Source of the DNA: Phaeobacter bryozoorum
GTDB lineage: Bacteria; Pseudomonadota; Alphaproteobacteria; Rhodobacterales; Rhodobacteraceae
Assembly: GCF_041893525.1 (NCBI RefSeq)
Contig: NZ_CP169068.1
Length of the DNA: 64,000 bases
Direction: 5' to 3' (one strand)
The notes beneath the pieces are model-generated. The model worked only from the letters and a program-made list of their open reading frames with translations. It was not told the origin of the DNA and made no database searches. Below, piece by piece: positions 62,272 through 64,000 of the stretch (position 1 is its first letter; the number at the start of each line of letters is the position of its first letter). Position numbers and translations under genes: made by a program.

Positions 62272-62787
62272 TCAGGACCGATTGGGCCAGAGCGGCAATT
62301 TCGGACTTGCAGTGGCCAATTTCGAGAGGTTCGGCAAAGCTGATTTCACTTGGCGCGTGGCAAAATGGGTCATGTAGCGGTCAATGCCGAGGTCTTCGGC
62401 ATGGAAATCTTCCATCAGGTCTTGAAACGCGGCGAGGCTGGGGCTGATGATCTTCATGATGTAATCGACCCCACCACCGGTGGCGATGCAATCAATGATC
62501 TCATCCCGGCTGTTGAGAAAAGCTTCAAAGCGCTCAAAATCAGCCTTTCGATGACGGCTGAGGGAAACCGTCACAATCACCTGCGCGAAATCTGCGAGCC
62601 GCTCCAGCGCGATATCGGCATGATAGCCGCGAATGTATCCGCCCGCTTTCAACCGGGTCAGCCGCGCCCAGCAGGGGGTCGCGGAAAGCCCGCTCAGCTC
62701 TGCCAGCTTGGCCTTGCTCAACTGCCCATGCTGCTGGAGCGCGCTGAGAATGCGGATGTCTGCTGCATCAAGGGCAAGTCTCTTCAT
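62272..62787 (-). CDS. Lrp/AsnC family regulator of the DmdA-like operon
   Basis: The 171-residue product has the Lrp helix-turn-helix (LDAADIRILSALQQHGQLSKAKLAELSGLSATPCWARLTRLKAGGYIRGY) and the RAM ligand domain after it. It lies upstream of the DmdA-like operon on the same strand, 140 bases from it, and is its most likely regulator. ATG 62787 is chosen because the helix-turn-helix follows at once and because it leaves a 14-base palindrome upstream; an ATG at 62823 would read through that palindrome. The ribosome site is weak for both. Confidence 0.85.
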   Translation of the reverse strand: MKRLALDAADIRILSALQQHGQLSKAKLAELSGLSATPCWARLTRLKAGGYIRGYHADIALERLADFAQVIVTVSLSRHRKADFERFEAFLNSRDEIIDCIATGGGVDYIMKIISPSLAAFQDLMEDFHAEDLGIDRYMTHFATRQVKSALPNLSKLATASPKLPLWPNRS

Positions 62788-62816
62788 TCGCTCTGGTCTT
62801 TCTTTGTGTGGAAGCA

Positions 62817-62830
62817 CGGTCATATGACCG
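62817..62830. promoter_or_regulatory. Perfect palindrome upstream of the lrp gene
   Basis: CGGTCATATGACCG is a perfect 14-base palindrome, about 30 bases before the chosen start. It may be the Lrp autoregulation site. Confidence 0.45.
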
Positions 62831-62839
62831 ACGATCACA

Positions 62840-63258
62840 TGCTAGATTAGGATATCCCTACCTGAAAGCCCTCCGTCAGCTCAGTGGCTTTGCGACCGAA
62901 ATGAGCGCGACCACGTCCAGCTGATCGGCGTTGTCCGCCAATAGGGGGCATATCTCCGTTTGATATCAGCATGTCGCGGGTAGACGTTTCGCAACGGCAG
63001 AGCAGGCCGACCCGGAGCAGAAAAAGGTTTCGAGCCGCAGCCGGATCGCAGTTGCATAACATCCGATTGCAGACTGGACGCTGGACAGGATTTGCAGAGA
63101 GGAGAGTCTTGCAAGACAACATAGCCTCTGGCCGCTTCGGACGCTGTGTTGCGTTCCAGCAGGGGAGACGGGCGCCAGCTCCGAATGTCGCTATCTATAC
63201 ACTGCTGAGCCTGACGGTTGCGGCTGTTGTATTGGATTGCGGGACTGGTGAGGCTAGG
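62840..63258. other. Junction region with no gene
   Basis: About 420 bases between the lrp gene and the right repeat copy. The open frames in it have no recognisable protein, and no terminator or mobile-element end was seen. It may be a scar of the rearrangement that left the repeat. Confidence 0.5.
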
Positions 63259-63482
63259 GGGGATCCCCGCCCAGTGCAGACCGGACGGGGCTTTGTTCAA
63301 TCGTTGATATCGTGGTCGAAGTGTTTCACCTGGCCTTTGGGGCCCTTGAAGAAGTGGCGCAAGACCAGCCAGGCGATCAGCGAGAGGGTGGCGTAGATCA
63401 GCAGCAGCACCGGCAGGGTGATGCTGCCTGCGGGGGTGGCGACCAGCAGCAGGGCCACCAGCACCGCGCCGACGGCAAAGCC
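63259..63482 (-). repeat. Right copy of the 224-bp direct repeat
   Basis: Matches 55357-55580 with one mismatch. This copy is within the complete nfeD gene and its downstream hairpin and is therefore the probable origin of the pair. The offset between copies is 7902 bases. Confidence 0.95.
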
Positions 63483-63575
63483 GAGGAACATGAAGCCCGG
63501 CGCCAGCACCTCGACGATGGCGAGGCCGATGGCAATCGCGATCCAGACCCACCAGACGGAGAGCAGGGCCGTCAT
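63297..63575 (-). CDS. NfeD-like short membrane protein
   Basis: The 92-residue product has two or three membrane segments (about residues 7-25, 30-46 and 54-72) and the short NfeD pattern (EVLAPGFMFLGFAVGAVLVALLL), ending HFDHDIND. The family works with SPFH proteins on membrane microdomains; this one is encoded directly after a SPFH gene with an ATGA overlap (63572-63575). Its 3' 186 bases are duplicated at the left side of the island. Confidence 0.88.
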   Translation of the reverse strand: MTALLSVWWVWIAIAIGLAIVEVLAPGFMFLGFAVGAVLVALLLVATPAGSITLPVLLLIYATLSLIAWLVLRHFFKGPKGQVKHFDHDIND

Positions 63576-64000
63576 TTTCCGGCCCCTTTCAGCATGTTGA
63601 AGGCGTTGCCGAAGGCCTCAATCGCATTGGCGGGCACCAGGATGGTCTGTTTGCCTTCACCTGCGCCAAGGGCATTGAGCGCCTCGACCTGTTTCAGGGC
63701 CACCTGATATTGCGCGGCCTCCAGACCGTTTTCGGCAATGGCTTTGGCGACTACCCCGGTGGCATAGGCCTCGGCATCGGCCTGAATGCGGCGGGCCTTG
63801 GCGATCTGCTCGGCGGCGTAGAGCTCGGCGTCGGCGGCCAGTTCGACCGCGCGTTTCTGGCCCTCGGCCTTGGTCACCTCGGCGCGGCGGGCGCGCTCGG
63901 CGTTGAGCTGCTGCAGCATGGCGTCGCGGGTGGCCTGATCGAGGTTCACGTCGAGGATCTCGGCGCGTGTCACTTCGATGCCCCAGTCGTCAACGGCGCT
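63572..64000 (-). CDS. SPFH/Band 7 protein, C-terminal part (cut by window end)
   Basis: The frame is open to the window end. The 142 visible residues are the end of the SPFH domain (VDDWGIEVTRAEILDVNLD) and the long helical part (AMLQQLNAERARRAEVTKAEGQ, AYATGVVAKAIAENGLEAAQYQ) with the NAFNMLKGAGK end. This is the stomatin/QmcA type, which forms membrane scaffolds. It is translationally coupled with the NfeD-like gene. The start and membrane anchor lie outside the window. Confidence 0.9.
   Translation of the reverse strand, partial: SAVDDWGIEVTRAEILDVNLDQATRDAMLQQLNAERARRAEVTKAEGQKRAVELAADAELYAAEQIAKARRIQADAEAYATGVVAKAIAENGLEAAQYQVALKQVEALNALGAGEGKQTILVPANAIEAFGNAFNMLKGAGK

Overview
The window is a GC-rich chromosomal segment of a marine alphaproteobacterium of the Rhodobacteraceae (Roseobacter group, close to Phaeobacter, Ruegeria or Leisingera in style). 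The evidence is the gene content: a phaZ/phaC-phaP-phaR polyhydroxyalkanoate locus with PhaR-type operators, the cysG-DUF2849-cysI-cysH-DUF934 sulfate assimilation operon, a TRAP C4-dicarboxylate system with dctBD, form II cox genes, a DmdA-like demethylase cluster, and the short intergenic repeats with a GAGTATTT...AAAGATGA core. The assignment comes from reading the sequence, not from a database search.

Layout. 0-4.4 kb: end of an aldehyde dehydrogenase, a cold shock protein, an ArsC/Spx-like protein, a small membrane protein, then a complete four-gene bufferin (bufABCD) operon on the minus strand with a hairpin between bufA and bufB. 4.4-10.8 kb: thrS, a DUF4105 membrane protein, two alpha/beta hydrolases, a VOC protein and a DUF6151 protein. 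10.9-15.5 kb: PHA storage genes (depolymerase, synthase, phasin, repressor). 15.7-21.6 kb: a molybdenum hydroxylase locus (XdhC-like and MoeA-like accessory proteins, CoxS, form II CoxL, CoxM). 21.7-24.2 kb: an MCP-domain protein, infC with an apparent AUA start, and a frameshifted Ala-rich gene. 24.3-29.9 kb: ferredoxin-NADP reductase and the sulfate/sulfite reduction operon, with a divergent Lrp-type regulator. 30-39.5 kb: an MFS exporter, a cytochrome P450, and dctB-dctD followed by dctPQM. 39.7-43.1 kb: tpiA, SufA-like, a phosphodiesterase and SufT-like.

The right-hand third is more accessory. 43.5-50.5 kb has a LuxR-type response regulator facing a MFS-histidine kinase operon and a 1038-residue RTX/VCBS repeat protein. 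50.8-54.7 kb has a MocR-type regulator with a divergent MFS gene, and a TetR gene with paired operators beside a DUF4345 gene. 54.8-63.3 kb is a patchwork: a broken IS5-family transposase, a 224-bp direct repeat copied from the end of an nfeD gene, three decayed genes (M24 peptidase, 3-hydroxyisobutyrate dehydrogenase-like, ThuA), then intact catabolic genes: a FAH hydrolase and a four-gene operon for a DmdA/GcvT-like demethylase, an OsmC protein, an ECHDC3-like crotonase and a DmdB-like acyl-CoA ligase, under an Lrp-type regulator. The second copy of the direct repeat lies at the intact nfeD gene (63.3 kb), followed by a SPFH/Band 7 gene cut by the window end.

The strongest candidates for something new are the repeat-flanked DmdA-like cluster, the bufferin operon with its internal hairpin, a DctD that has lost the sigma54-contact loop and Walker A, and the AUA start of infC. 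No tRNA, rRNA or CRISPR array was found.
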